Below are positions 1 through 7,885 of a stretch of DNA of 23,060 nucleotides, one piece after another. Every line of letters begins with the position of its first letter. Within the stretch, counting starts at the first letter, position 1. Source of the DNA: JAYVSZ01 sp043774925 (GTDB taxonomy: Bacteria > Pseudomonadota > Gammaproteobacteria > Burkholderiales > Methylophilaceae); assembly GCA_043774925.1 (NCBI GenBank), contig JAYVSZ010000026.1, positions 1 through 23,060 of the forward strand. The letters run 5' to 3'. The notes below the pieces were generated by a model that searched no databases, had not been told where the DNA came from, and was given only the letters and a program-made list of their open reading frames with translations. Both the position numbers and the translations under genes were made by a program.

Positions 1-96
1 TCTTGGCTGGAACAAAACACCACCGCCAGTAGCGCAAAAAGTCTTGCTAAGAAAGTCAGTGCAGAACTTAAAAAATTGGCAGGACAAGCGAACTGA
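1..96 (+). CDS. C-terminal end of an unidentified protein (partial)
   Basis: The first frame is open from base 1 and ends at a TGA at 94-96, giving 31 residues. They are rich in Ala, Lys and Ser, with an amphipathic, helix-like tail (AKSLAKKVSAELKKLAGQAN). It is the only plus-strand frame here that reaches the window edge and stops just short of the convergent thiE, so it is probably the true end of an upstream gene. The family cannot be recognised from so short a piece. Confidence 0.45.
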   Translation, partial: SWLEQNTTASSAKSLAKKVSAELKKLAGQAN

Positions 97-145
97 TGCC
101 CCACTAGGCAATATCCACGAGGGTTGCAGAGGGTACTGTTTTGAA

Positions 146-769
146 TTAGGTTTTAACTGCTTGAAACAGTTGGGTAAATTGTTGACTTGTTTTAGCAATA
201 TCTACTGCATTAAACAACGCACCAATCACCGCAATGGCATCTGCGCCACTTTCTTTTAACTTAGCTGCATTTTCAAGTGTAATGCCGCCAATGGCGACGC
301 TTGGAATGTTGAGCTCTCTTTTTGCGCGCGTGAATAATTCTAAATCTGCAACTGGCGCGTTTGGCTTGGTGTTTGAGGCAAAACAAGCGCCAAATGCTAC
401 ATAACTTGCGCCTTGCTGTTGTGCGCTTAAAGCTAAATCAAAACGGTTGTAGCAGGATGCACCTAGGATTTTGTCTTTACCGATTCTTGTCCTAACTTCG
501 GCTAAATTTCCGTCATCTGCGCCTAAATGTACGCCATCTGCATCTAAAGTTAAACATAATTTTACCGAATCGTTAATAATAAATGGCACATCATATTGAC
601 GGCACAAGGGCAAAATAGCGCGTGCTTGTTGCGTTTGCAGTTTGTGATTGGCGGTTTTGTTGCGATATTGCAGCATGTTGATGCCGCCTTGCAGCGCGGT
701 TTCTATCTTGATTAATAGCAAGTCGGTATCTGCAATATCGGGCGTTACCGCATACAAGCCGCTAATCAT
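146..769 (-). CDS. thiE: Thiamine-phosphate synthase
   Basis: ThiE joins HMP-pyrophosphate and the thiazole phosphate to give thiamine phosphate, in the cytoplasm. The 207-residue protein has the usual family length and is a TIM barrel with the expected landmarks: QYRNK (34-38) for the family QLR-K strand, IIND (64-67), DGVHLGADD (78-86), the GAS strand (103-105), AFGACFASNTK (125-135, phosphate binding), AIGGIT (159-164) and a late ADAIAVIGALF strand. It lies 12 bp downstream of thiD on the same strand, so the two probably form an operon; ThiD makes the pyrimidine substrate. There is no clear Shine-Dalgarno before the ATG, so translation may be coupled to thiD. Confidence 0.93.
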   Translation of the reverse strand: MISGLYAVTPDIADTDLLLIKIETALQGGINMLQYRNKTANHKLQTQQARAILPLCRQYDVPFIINDSVKLCLTLDADGVHLGADDGNLAEVRTRIGKDKILGASCYNRFDLALSAQQQGASYVAFGACFASNTKPNAPVADLELFTRAKRELNIPSVAIGGITLENAAKLKESGADAIAVIGALFNAVDIAKTSQQFTQLFQAVKT

Positions 770-781
770 ATAGCGTTTAAT

Positions 782-1663
782 TTAGTGCTGAATGAATGGC
801 GTTTTAATGTCATCATCGCTAACGTCATCTTCATCGCGCGCCCAAAAAAAGCGGTCGGGTATAAATTGCCCCATGCCTGGGCGGAAGGCATTTTTAAGCG
901 TTTGCCAAGTGTATTCTTGTGCTTCTTGAATGGCTTCTTCCATGCTTAAACCGTGCGCTAGGCAAGCCGCAATCGCGCTAGTGAGCGTGCAGCCGCTGCC
1001 GTGATAGCTGCCTGCCAGCCGCTCCCAGTGATAAGCTTTAATCAAGCCGCTGGCGCCAGACTCATGGCTGCCGTACAGCGAATTCACAACGTCGATGCTG
1101 CGTTCGTGCGTGCCAGTAATCAGCACGTATTCCGCGCCCATTTCTAGCAAGCGCATGGCCGATTCATCCAGCGAAGTATGTTGAATTTCCTCTCCTTCAT
1201 CGTAAAAGGCCAGCCTGCGTGCTTCTAGGCTATTAGGCGTAATCAGCGTGGCTTGCGGAAACAGCAAGTCGCACATGGCGGCTTGCATTTCCTCATTCGC
1301 CAGCTCGTCGCCGCGGCCAGAGGTCAAAATTGGGTCAATCAGCAGCGGCACGTCGGGATAATCGGCCATAATTTCAGCGATTACCGCGATATTTTCTATG
1401 CTACCGAGCAAGCCCAGCTTAAAAGCCGAAACCTGTACATCCTCTAAAATAGTGCGCGCCTGCTCATTAATCCAATCCGCATCCAGCGCAAACACGCTCT
1501 CTACGCCCACGGTATCTTGCACGGTAACCGCAGTCACCACAGATAACGGATGGCAGCCTATACTCGCCAGCGCCAAAATATCGGCCTGCAAACCCGCACC
1601 GCCACTAGGGTCTGTGGCAGCAAAGGTTAAAACAATCGGTGGTGTTTCTGTCATGCTTATCAT
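782..1663 (-). CDS. thiD: Hydroxymethylpyrimidine / phosphomethylpyrimidine kinase
   Basis: ThiD phosphorylates HMP twice to HMP-pyrophosphate for ThiE. The 293-residue protein is a ribokinase-fold (PfkB-type) enzyme. Visible landmarks are the N-terminal substrate motif ATDPSGGAG (16-24), DPILTSGRG (110-118), the ITPNSLEA segment (141-148), LITGTH (181-186) and the anion-hole/active-site motif GSGCTLTSA (222-230), with Cys225 as in ThiD proteins. It is about 25 residues longer than typical because of an acidic C-terminal tail after residue 275. The first ATG (1661-1663) is preferred over the one three codons later because AAGGA lies about 4 bases upstream of it. It begins 18 bp after the tRNA-Gly gene on the same strand, and that gap leaves no room for a TPP riboswitch. 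Confidence 0.93.
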   Translation of the reverse strand: MISMTETPPIVLTFAATDPSGGAGLQADILALASIGCHPLSVVTAVTVQDTVGVESVFALDADWINEQARTILEDVQVSAFKLGLLGSIENIAVIAEIMADYPDVPLLIDPILTSGRGDELANEEMQAAMCDLLFPQATLITPNSLEARRLAFYDEGEEIQHTSLDESAMRLLEMGAEYVLITGTHERSIDVVNSLYGSHESGASGLIKAYHWERLAGSYHGSGCTLTSAIAACLAHGLSMEEAIQEAQEYTWQTLKNAFRPGMGQFIPDRFFWARDEDDVSDDDIKTPFIQH

Positions 1664-1681
1664 TCTTTCCTTGGTCTTTCA

Positions 1682-1755
1682 TGGAGCGGGTGACGGGAAT
1701 CGAACCCGCGTATCGAGCTTGGGAAGCTAGCGTTCTACCATTGAACTACACCCGC
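1682..1755 (-). tRNA. tRNA-Gly (anticodon CCC), CCA encoded
   Basis: The reverse complement folds as a cloverleaf. The acceptor GCGGGTG pairs with CACCCGC, followed by T and an encoded CCA. The D arm is GTTC/GAAC, the anticodon loop is TTCCCAA (anticodon CCC), and the T arm is GCGGG-TTCGATT-CCCGT. It closely resembles E. coli tRNA-Gly(CCC), including the four-base ATAC variable loop. The anticodon stem CTAGC/GCTCG contains a U28-C42 mismatch, which is unusual. It reads toward thiD and could be co-transcribed with it. Confidence 0.95.
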
Positions 1756-1875
1756 AAGCTTGCAATTAAAGGTGTTATTTTACCTTAAAAAATTACTTGC
1801 TAGGCTGGCAAGAATGCTGTCAAATAGTAGTGCGCTGATTACTTACTTACAAAATAGTTAGATTATGTGATTTTT

Positions 1876-1905
1876 TTGCGAATCATTCTCAACTCTGTTT
1901 ATACT
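1876..1905 (+). promoter_or_regulatory. Candidate sigma-70 promoter of ohrR with overlapping Fur-like box
   Basis: TTGCGA (1876-1881) and TATACT (1900-1905) are separated by 18 bp, 31 bp before the ohrR start. Overlapping the -35 region is a 7-1-7 dyad TGCGAAT-C-ATTCTCA (1877-1891) with one mismatch between its arms; this resembles the Fur-box core (family form TGATAAT-N-ATTATCA). A perfect 10-bp palindrome AAATTAATTT (1915-1924) between the -10 and the ATG is a possible autoregulatory OhrR site. These are sequence matches only. Confidence 0.4.
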
Positions 1906-1936
1906 TATGGCTCAAAATTAATTTAAGGGTTTTTTA

Positions 1937-2395
1937 ATGACTAGGCATGACAATCTCAAGTTGGATCACCAGCTTTGCTTTGCACTTTATGCTGCCACGC
2001 ACGCATTAACGCGCGCTTACCGCGACGGCTTAGAACAAGCGGGACTGACTTATACACAATATTTGGTGATGATGGTATTGTGGGAAAAAGACAGCATCAG
2101 CGTCGGTAGTATTGCGCAGCGCTTAGAGCTGGATTCCGCAACGCTCACGCCTATGCTCAAACGCTTAGAATTGGCTGGATTTATCGATCGTAAACGTAAT
2201 AAAAACGACGAGCGCATTGTGGAAGTAAGCCTGACCAAAGCGGGCGACGCGCTACAAGACCAAATTGCGAAAGTACAACACGGGGTGGAATGCCAAACAG
2301 GCTTGTGTCATGAGGAGTTTATACAACTTAAGCAGTCGCTCCAGCACTTGGTAGAAAGTATGTCAAAAGACGCAAAGCTTAAAGCTGCTGCTTAG
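1937..2395 (+). CDS. ohrR: OhrR-type MarR-family regulator (2-Cys organic hydroperoxide sensor)
   Basis: A 152-residue MarR-family winged-helix protein. The N-terminus (LDHQLCFALYAATHALTRAY) is diagnostic of OhrR, a repressor that leaves DNA when its N-terminal cysteine is oxidised by organic hydroperoxides. Cys14 matches the peroxidatic cysteine, Tyr28 and Tyr39 match the two tyrosines that hydrogen-bond it, and Cys119 lies 105 residues after Cys14. That is the same spacing as Cys22/Cys127 in Xanthomonas OhrR, so this is the 2-Cys class; Cys124 is a further cysteine. The winged helix covers about residues 55-100 (SVGSIAQRLELDSATLTPML, then the wing RKRNKNDERI). No ohr peroxidase gene is adjacent, so its target is elsewhere or different. 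It is convergent with the globin gene. Confidence 0.85.
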   Translation: MTRHDNLKLDHQLCFALYAATHALTRAYRDGLEQAGLTYTQYLVMMVLWEKDSISVGSIAQRLELDSATLTPMLKRLELAGFIDRKRNKNDERIVEVSLTKAGDALQDQIAKVQHGVECQTGLCHEEFIQLKQSLQHLVESMSKDAKLKAAA

Positions 2396-2416
2396 ACTGT
2401 TGCTGGCTTTACAAAC

Positions 2417-2444
2417 AAAAAACCACGGTTACCCGTGGTTTTTT
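2417..2444. terminator. Bidirectional Rho-independent terminator between ohrR and the globin gene
   Basis: A near-perfect hairpin: A-rich flank plus CCACGG (2417-2428), loop TTAC, then CCGTGG plus T-rich flank (2433-2444). The arms are flanked by A6 and T6, so it can terminate transcription from both convergent genes. Confidence 0.85.
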
Positions 2445-2459
2445 GTTTTGCTTTAAAGC

Positions 2460-2957
2460 TTATTTTCTTACTGGCTCTGATACTGGTTTTTCGCCCGTCA
2501 CAATCACATTACGATAGCTTTCTAAGTCACCCATTAATTGGCTAATTTCGTGATCTGGAATATTATAAGCATAAAATGTTTCCAAACACTCAATCAAAAT
2601 AATGTTGAACTCACGGTTAGTAATCGCTAAATGTGGGTGGCTGTCTTTCATTGATTTACCACGACCAAATGCGTCTGGCAAATAGGCTTTTGGGCCGCCT
2701 GTTTCTTGAATAACCCAGTTGGTCAACATTACTTTAAAGCCAGCTTTGGTTTCTGGTCTGTCATGAACAGCTTTTAACTTTGGGTTAGCATTTAAACCAC
2801 GGTTAAGATAAATTTTATCTACAAGGTGGTCAACTGTTTGGGCGATATTATAAGTGCCGCCTAAACGGTTAAAAAGTGAATCTTCTGCAAATGCTGGTGC
2901 TGCTATAAATGCGGTTGTTGCGAACAAGCTTGTTATCGCTACTAATTTTTTTAACAT
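2460..2957 (-). CDS. Exported truncated (2/2) hemoglobin, group I-like
   Basis: A 165-residue protein with a clear Sec signal peptide: basic MLKK, a hydrophobic core to about residue 20, and an AFA cleavage motif after Ala24. The mature part is a truncated-globin fold. It starts SLFNRLGG (27-34) like other trHbs, has a Tyr at the likely B10 position (Tyr50, in KIYLNRGLNANPKL) that would contact bound ligand, and has the helix-F signature MKDSHPHLAIT (103-113) with His107 as probable proximal heme ligand. The C-terminal helix carries ETFYAYNIPDHEISQL. Group I trHbs bind O2/NO; the role here is unknown. Export implies a periplasmic site, for example NO or peroxide handling, which would suit the neighbouring ohrR, but that is inference. 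AGGAG lies 8 bases upstream of the ATG. Confidence 0.8.
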   Translation of the reverse strand: MLKKLVAITSLFATTAFIAAPAFAEDSLFNRLGGTYNIAQTVDHLVDKIYLNRGLNANPKLKAVHDRPETKAGFKVMLTNWVIQETGGPKAYLPDAFGRGKSMKDSHPHLAITNREFNIILIECLETFYAYNIPDHEISQLMGDLESYRNVIVTGEKPVSEPVRK

Positions 2958-2993
2958 TTTTGCTTCTCCTAATATTTTTTAAAATCGTTATAA

Positions 2994-3022
2994 ATTGTAT
3001 TAGCCCCTTTAAGCAAACTAAA
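2994..3022 (-). promoter_or_regulatory. Candidate promoter of the exported globin
   Basis: On the minus strand TTTAGT (3017-3022) and TACAAT (2994-2999) are separated by 17 bp, giving a leader of about 30 bases that contains AGGAGA. The -10 is good and the -35 is poor. The rest of 3000-3160 is very AT-rich, with short dyads such as TTGTA-TT-TACAA (3141-3152), and holds no other recognisable element. Confidence 0.3.
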
Positions 3023-3160
3023 AACAATCTCCAAAATCACTCCACTGAATCTTAAAAACGTCCAGTTACATCTTTGTAACATATTTATTATTTATACGCA
3101 AATATTTTGTATGCTAATTATTACTTTGTATTCCAAGTAATTGTATTTACAAATTAATTA

Positions 3161-5380
3161 TTAAAACTCTAAAGGATCAATATCCAGCGCCCAGCGAATT
3201 TTGGTGCTGAGCTTTTCGGCACGAAGTTGCGGTATCCAAATTTTAAGTAATCTCTGCAAAGCCACGCGGTTATTGGCTTGCAGCAATAGCTGCCCGCGTT
3301 CCATGCCTTTCAAGCGCTCCATTTGCGGGCGCACCGCGTCGTAAATCGTCACCTCGTTTGAAATAGCACGCGCCAAATTGCTCGCCATGTTTAAAAACTG
3401 CGCAACTTGTGCAAAATCGCTCGCTTCCACCTTTAACAACGCAAAATAACTGGTCGGTGGAAACTGCATGCTAACGCGTTCGTTCAAAAGCACATCGGCA
3501 TAGCTTGCGTAATCTTGCGCTTTAAGCGCATCAAATAAGGCATGCTGCGGAAACGCGGTTTGAATCAGCACTTCACCCGCAATCTCGGCACGACCAGCCC
3601 GACCAGAAACCTGCATGAGTTGCGAGAATAGCCGCTCGCTGGCGCGAAAATCGGGGCTAAATAAGGCAGTATCCGTATCAATCACGCCAACTAAAGTTAA
3701 ATGCGGAAAATCGTGGCCTTTGGCCAGCATTTGCGTGCCAACTAAAATATCGATTTCTTTGTTTTGCACCTGAGTTAATAGCGTTGTCAGCGCGTCTTTA
3801 TTGCGCATGCTGTCGCGGTCAACGCGCGCGATTTTTGCCTCGGGAATTGCTGCATTTAACGTTTGCTCAAGCCGTTGCGTGGCGTGGCCAAGCGGGCTTA
3901 AGTCGGCATTGCCACAACTTGGGCATTGCACGGGGATTTTTTGCTCATATCCACAATGATGACATTTAAGCCGCTTTTGGCTTAAATGCACCACCAGCCT
4001 TGCCGAGCAGCGCGTGCACGCCGCAAGCCATTGGCAAGCATTGCAATGCAGCACTGGCGCGTAACCGCGGCGATTAATAAACAATAAACTTTGCTCGCCA
4101 CGTTTTAGCCGCTCGCGCATGGCGTTAATGAGAATCGGCGAAAGTCCGTTTTCGGTCGGCGATTTGGCAATATCAATCGTATGGATTTTTGGCAATTGCG
4201 CGTTGCTAACCGCACGCTGTTTCAAGCGCAGCAAACCATATTGTTGCTTCTTTGTCTGACTCCATGTTTCTAAACTTGGCGTCGCGCTACCTAAAATAAT
4301 TGGAATATTCAACTGTTTGGCGCGCACCATCGCCACATCGCGTGCATGGTAACGCATGCCATCTTGTTGCTTGTACGAGCCGTCGTGTTCTTCGTCGATA
4401 ATAATCATCTGCAAATTTGGCATCGGCGTAAAAACGCTTAAACGCGTGCCAATCACAATCTTAGCCGCGCCAATGCTGGCGGCCAGCCAATTTTGTGAGC
4501 GCTCACTCTCGCTTAAATTGCTGTGTAATGTGACAAGTGGGTATTGACTTAAGCGACTTCTAAAGCGCGCTTCTAGTTGCGGCGTTAAATTAATTTCTGG
4601 CACTAGAATGAGCGTTTGCGCATTTTTCTCGGCGAGAATTTTTTGCAGCAATTGGATATACACTTCGGTTTTGCCGCTGCCCGTAATGCCATGCAACAGC
4701 CAAGGTTTAAAGCCACTTTCATTCAAAATAGCGGCAATTGCATGGCTTTGCTCACCGTTTAAATTGGGCTCAATGCTAGATGAGCGAAGCGATGGCTTAA
4801 CCGCAACCACTTCGGTTTGCGTAATCCAACCTTTTTCTTGTAGCTGCGCAATTGCTTTGCGCCAACCAGATGAAATATCTGCTAACGCATTAGCGCTTAA
4901 ACCGACCGTGCCAGCACCCGCATGGATATTGGCTTGCGAGGCATTTGATTGTAAAAGCGCATGTACGATTTTATGCAAAACGATTTGTTTTTTTGGAATT
5001 TCATCCAAATTGGCGTTTGCATTAAGCGCATAAACAAAGCTTTTGCGCGTGACGGCCGGTTTAATTTGCCGTAAACGCAGCGGCAACGCAGAAATGAGCG
5101 TTTGCCCGAGCGGATAATGATAATAATCCGCACAAAATTTAAGCAATTTAAAATCGGCCACGCCAAATACGGCATCGTCGAACACGTGAATGACGGGCTT
5201 GAGCTTTTCCGAAGGCACATCGGATGTTTGCGCAACTTCTATGATAATGCCGACCAAATTGCGGCCAGCAAAACTCACCACAGCACGCGCGCCAATTTGC
5301 ACTGCAAAGCCGTTATTGGCGTAATCGAACAGGCGATTAAGCGGCACATCGAGCGCGATTTTAAGGATTTCTGGCTGCAT
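3161..5380 (-). CDS. priA: Primosomal protein N', replication-restart helicase PriA
   Basis: PriA is a 3'-to-5' DNA helicase that recognises stalled forks and reloads the replisome. The 739-residue length is normal. Visible in order are the N-terminal DNA-binding domain, Walker A GITGSGKT (231-238), motif II DEEH (329-332), motif III GSATPSLE (364-371), and the eight-cysteine zinc domain (Cys446, 449, 455, 458, 473, 476, 486, 489), which binds two zinc ions in the family. Later come VGTQMLAKGHDFP (547-559) and the motif VI region QVSGRAGR (590-597). All key residues are present. It is divergent from argS with 71 bp between start codons. No Shine-Dalgarno is visible before the ATG. Confidence 0.96.
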   Translation of the reverse strand: MQPEILKIALDVPLNRLFDYANNGFAVQIGARAVVSFAGRNLVGIIIEVAQTSDVPSEKLKPVIHVFDDAVFGVADFKLLKFCADYYHYPLGQTLISALPLRLRQIKPAVTRKSFVYALNANANLDEIPKKQIVLHKIVHALLQSNASQANIHAGAGTVGLSANALADISSGWRKAIAQLQEKGWITQTEVVAVKPSLRSSSIEPNLNGEQSHAIAAILNESGFKPWLLHGITGSGKTEVYIQLLQKILAEKNAQTLILVPEINLTPQLEARFRSRLSQYPLVTLHSNLSESERSQNWLAASIGAAKIVIGTRLSVFTPMPNLQMIIIDEEHDGSYKQQDGMRYHARDVAMVRAKQLNIPIILGSATPSLETWSQTKKQQYGLLRLKQRAVSNAQLPKIHTIDIAKSPTENGLSPILINAMRERLKRGEQSLLFINRRGYAPVLHCNACQWLAACTRCSARLVVHLSQKRLKCHHCGYEQKIPVQCPSCGNADLSPLGHATQRLEQTLNAAIPEAKIARVDRDSMRNKDALTTLLTQVQNKEIDILVGTQMLAKGHDFPHLTLVGVIDTDTALFSPDFRASERLFSQLMQVSGRAGRAEIAGEVLIQTAFPQHALFDALKAQDYASYADVLLNERVSMQFPPTSYFALLKVEASDFAQVAQFLNMASNLARAISNEVTIYDAVRPQMERLKGMERGQLLLQANNRVALQRLLKIWIPQLRAEKLSTKIRWALDIDPLEF

Positions 5381-5451
5381 GAAATTAGCGTGGCTTGTGA
5401 GTTATTGAGTTAAAATAGCGGCTTGACTGATTTAATGCAACAGATTATCCC

Positions 5452-7125
5452 TTGAAACAAATAAACTTAAAACAAATCATCTCGGATTTATTGCTGCAAG
5501 CCGCCAAAACATTAGTCGCGGATACTTCTTCCATCTCGATTATTTTAGAGCGCCCGAAATTGGCAGAACATGGCGATTTTGCGACCAATATCGCCATGCA
5601 ATTGGCCAAACCGCTTAAACAAAATCCGCGCGCCATTGCCGAGGCCTTAATTAAAGCGCTGCCACCAAGCGAAACGATTGCAAAAGTAGAAATTGCAGGC
5701 GCGGGCTTTATCAATTTCTTTTTGAGTAGCCAAACCAAGCAAGCCATTGTGCGCGAGATTTTGCAGGCTGGTGAGAGTTTTGGTCACAAGAACACGGGCA
5801 AAGGTGAAAAAGTGCAGGTGGAGTTTGTTTCTGCCAACCCAACTGGCCCACTGCATGTGGGCCATGGGCGCGGCGCGGCGGTAGGCGATTGCTTGGCGCG
5901 GCTGTTAAAAGCCAATGGTTGGGATGTGACGCGCGAGTTTTATTACAACGACGCTGGGGCGCAAATTGACAACCTAGTATTGTCGGTAGAAGCTCGCTGC
6001 AAGGGCGTTGGCACGGATGATGCAAGCTTTCCAGAGAATGGTTACCGTGGTGACTATATTCAAGACATTGCAGCGGCCTATTTAGCCAAAGAAACTGTGA
6101 CTGCCGACGACATGCAAGTGACGGCGAGTGGCGATGTAAACGATGTAGAATCGATTCGGCATTTTGCCGTGGCCTATTTGCGCCACGAGCAAGATTTGGA
6201 TTTGCGCGCGTTTCAAATTAAGTTTGACGTATTCTCGCTAGAAAGCGCACTTTACAGCGAGGGCAAAGTAGAAAATACCGTGCAAGCGCTCATTAAAAGC
6301 GGAAAAACCTTTGAAGAAGGCGGCGCACTTTGGCTTAAAACCACGGATTTTGGCGACGACAAAGATCGCGTGATGCGCAAATCTGAGGGCGGCTACACTT
6401 ATTTTGTGCCCGATGTCGCTTACCATCACGAAAAATGGAACCGCGGTTTTGTCCGCGTCATTAACGAGCAAGGTTCGGATCACCACGGCACGGTTGCCCG
6501 CGTGCGTGCTGGCTTACAGGCACTTAATGTGGGCATTCCACAAGGTTGGCCGAGTTATGTGCTGCACCAAATGGTGCGTGTAATGCGCGGCGGCGAGGAA
6601 GTAAAACTGAGCAAACGTGCTGGTAGCTATGTGACTTTGCGCGATTTAATCGAAGAAGTAGGCTGCGATGCCACGCGTTATTTTTTGGCGGCGCGCGATG
6701 TGCACTCACAGTTAATTTTTGATATTGATTTGGCACGCGCGCAAACCAATGACAATCCTGTGTATTACATTCAGTACGCCCACGCCCGTGTTTGCAGCGT
6801 GTTGGCACAATGGGCTGGCGATGCTGCAAGCTTAATTTCTGCCGATTTAAGCGCGCTCACCTCACCGCAAGAAGCCGTGTTGATGCAAAAATTAAGCGAA
6901 TTTCCAGAAGTGATTGAAAATGCGGCCACTGACTTAACGCCGCATACCCTTGCCAATTATTTAAAAGAATGTGCAAGCGAACTGCACAGCTATTACAATG
7001 ATACTAAATTTTTAGTAGATGACGTGCCAACCAAACTGGCGCGCATGGCGTTAATTAGCGCAACACAGCAAGTATTGAAAAATGGCTTAAATTTGCTTGG
7101 CTTGAGCGCGCCTAATAAGATGTAA
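5452..7125 (+). CDS. argS: Arginyl-tRNA synthetase
   Basis: This class Ia synthetase charges tRNA-Arg. The 557-residue protein has the Add-1 tRNA-recognition domain at the N-terminus (ERPKLAEHGDFATN, 33-46), the catalytic HIGH motif as HVGH (135-138, within NPTGPLHVGHGRG), the KMSKS equivalent as KLSKR (385-389), and the DALR anticodon-binding domain at the C-terminus, beginning near NPVYYIQYAHAR (435-446). The start is inferred to be TTG at 5452: an in-frame TGA lies at 5428-5430, no ATG or GTG lies between, and the first internal ATG would remove most of the Add-1 domain. No Shine-Dalgarno precedes the TTG. It is followed by the SPOR and dsbA genes, an order I recognise from betaproteobacteria. 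Confidence 0.95.
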   Translation: MKQINLKQIISDLLLQAAKTLVADTSSISIILERPKLAEHGDFATNIAMQLAKPLKQNPRAIAEALIKALPPSETIAKVEIAGAGFINFFLSSQTKQAIVREILQAGESFGHKNTGKGEKVQVEFVSANPTGPLHVGHGRGAAVGDCLARLLKANGWDVTREFYYNDAGAQIDNLVLSVEARCKGVGTDDASFPENGYRGDYIQDIAAAYLAKETVTADDMQVTASGDVNDVESIRHFAVAYLRHEQDLDLRAFQIKFDVFSLESALYSEGKVENTVQALIKSGKTFEEGGALWLKTTDFGDDKDRVMRKSEGGYTYFVPDVAYHHEKWNRGFVRVINEQGSDHHGTVARVRAGLQALNVGIPQGWPSYVLHQMVRVMRGGEEVKLSKRAGSYVTLRDLIEEVGCDATRYFLAARDVHSQLIFDIDLARAQTNDNPVYYIQYAHARVCSVLAQWAGDAASLISADLSALTSPQEAVLMQKLSEFPEVIENAATDLTPHTLANYLKECASELHSYYNDTKFLVDDVPTKLARMALISATQQVLKNGLNLLGLSAPNKM

Positions 7126-7184
7126 ACCCAGTAAAAATGTAAACCAAGCAGATTAAACTTAAAATTTATTTAATTAGGTAATTT

Positions 7185-7799
7185 ATGGCAAGAGACTACA
7201 AACCCGCCCAGCAAAAGGCCAGCACTAGCAAAGGCAGCCCGTTTTTTACTGGCTTGCTAATTGGGTTATTGCTTGGTGTTGGCGCTACCGTTTGGCTCAC
7301 CATGGTGATTAAAGGCAGCGATAGCCCGTTTGAAGATAAAAAAATCAACGCGCCAAGTACCAAAGATTTGGCAGCAAAAACGCCCAAACCAAAAGATAAA
7401 AGCGCTGAAGACAACGCAGTACCAAAAGATGAAAGCCCAGCTGGCGCAAAACCAGCCAATGACTTTGATTTTTATACGATTTTGCCAGACACCGAAAGTA
7501 CCGTCACTGAGCAAGAAATTAAAGACAATGCCACCACAGTTAAAAAAGATAATTACTTTTTGCAAGTGGGTGCTTTTCAAAACGAAGCGGATGCCGACAA
7601 CATGAAAGCCAAGCTGGCGCTGCAAGGCTTTGAGGCCGTAGTGCAAACGGCGACCATTCCAGACAAAGGCACATGGCATCGCGTACGTGTTGGGCCGCTG
7701 AATGATATTGATCAAATTAATAAAATTCGTGGCGATTTAACCACGGCGGGCTTCAATACTGACCTTATCAAGGTGCACACAGAAACACCGCCGCGATAA
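7185..7799 (+). CDS. SPOR-domain cell-envelope protein
   Basis: A 204-residue bitopic inner-membrane protein. It has a short basic cytoplasmic N-terminus (1-19), one membrane segment (about 20-42, FTGLLIGLLLGVGATVWL), a Lys/Pro/Ala-rich periplasmic linker (about 50-120) that includes the FYTILPDTE motif common to DedD/FtsN-like proteins, and a C-terminal SPOR domain (about 123-197, from NYFLQVGAFQNEADA to GPLNDIDQINKIR). SPOR domains bind septal peptidoglycan lacking stem peptides, so a role at division or in envelope maintenance is likely. It cannot be assigned to FtsN or DedD from sequence alone. It follows argS after 59 bp without an obvious terminator. Confidence 0.85.
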   Translation: MARDYKPAQQKASTSKGSPFFTGLLIGLLLGVGATVWLTMVIKGSDSPFEDKKINAPSTKDLAAKTPKPKDKSAEDNAVPKDESPAGAKPANDFDFYTILPDTESTVTEQEIKDNATTVKKDNYFLQVGAFQNEADADNMKAKLALQGFEAVVQTATIPDKGTWHRVRVGPLNDIDQINKIRGDLTTAGFNTDLIKVHTETPPR

Positions 7800-7827
7800 T
7801 TAAGATTGAATTAATTGTCATCTTTTG

Positions 7828-7856
7828 TGGTCAATCCACGTTACTAACGTTGTAAT
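7828..7856 (+). promoter_or_regulatory. Candidate promoter of dsbA
   Basis: TGGTCA (7828-7833), a 17-bp spacer and TGTAAT (7851-7856) lie 29 bp before the dsbA ATG. A strong AAGGA ribosome site (7875-7879) follows. A small dyad ACGTT-ACT-AACGT occupies part of the spacer. Confidence 0.4.
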
Positions 7857-7885
7857 TTTTGTTTAAAAATGTTTAAGGATCAATA

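Noticed and set aside
97..145. TGCC-CCACTA-GGCA hairpin between the first gene end and thiE
   Set aside because: Only four base pairs and no T tract; too weak to call a terminator.
1664..1681. TPP riboswitch upstream of thiD
   Set aside because: Only 18 bp separate the tRNA from thiD, far too short for the aptamer.
1398..1730. Plus-strand open frame of 110 codons across the thiD start and the tRNA
   Set aside because: It overlaps a clear tRNA and the conserved thiD N-terminus; the translated product has no recognisable features.
1756..1860. tRNA/thiD promoter using TTGACA on the minus strand
   Set aside because: No -10-like hexamer lies 16-18 bp from it; the best AT-rich hexamer (TAAAAT) is 35 bp away.
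3784..5413. Several open frames of 60-140 codons antisense or frame-shifted within priA
   Set aside because: They are shadows of the priA reading frame, whose motifs are complete and continuous.
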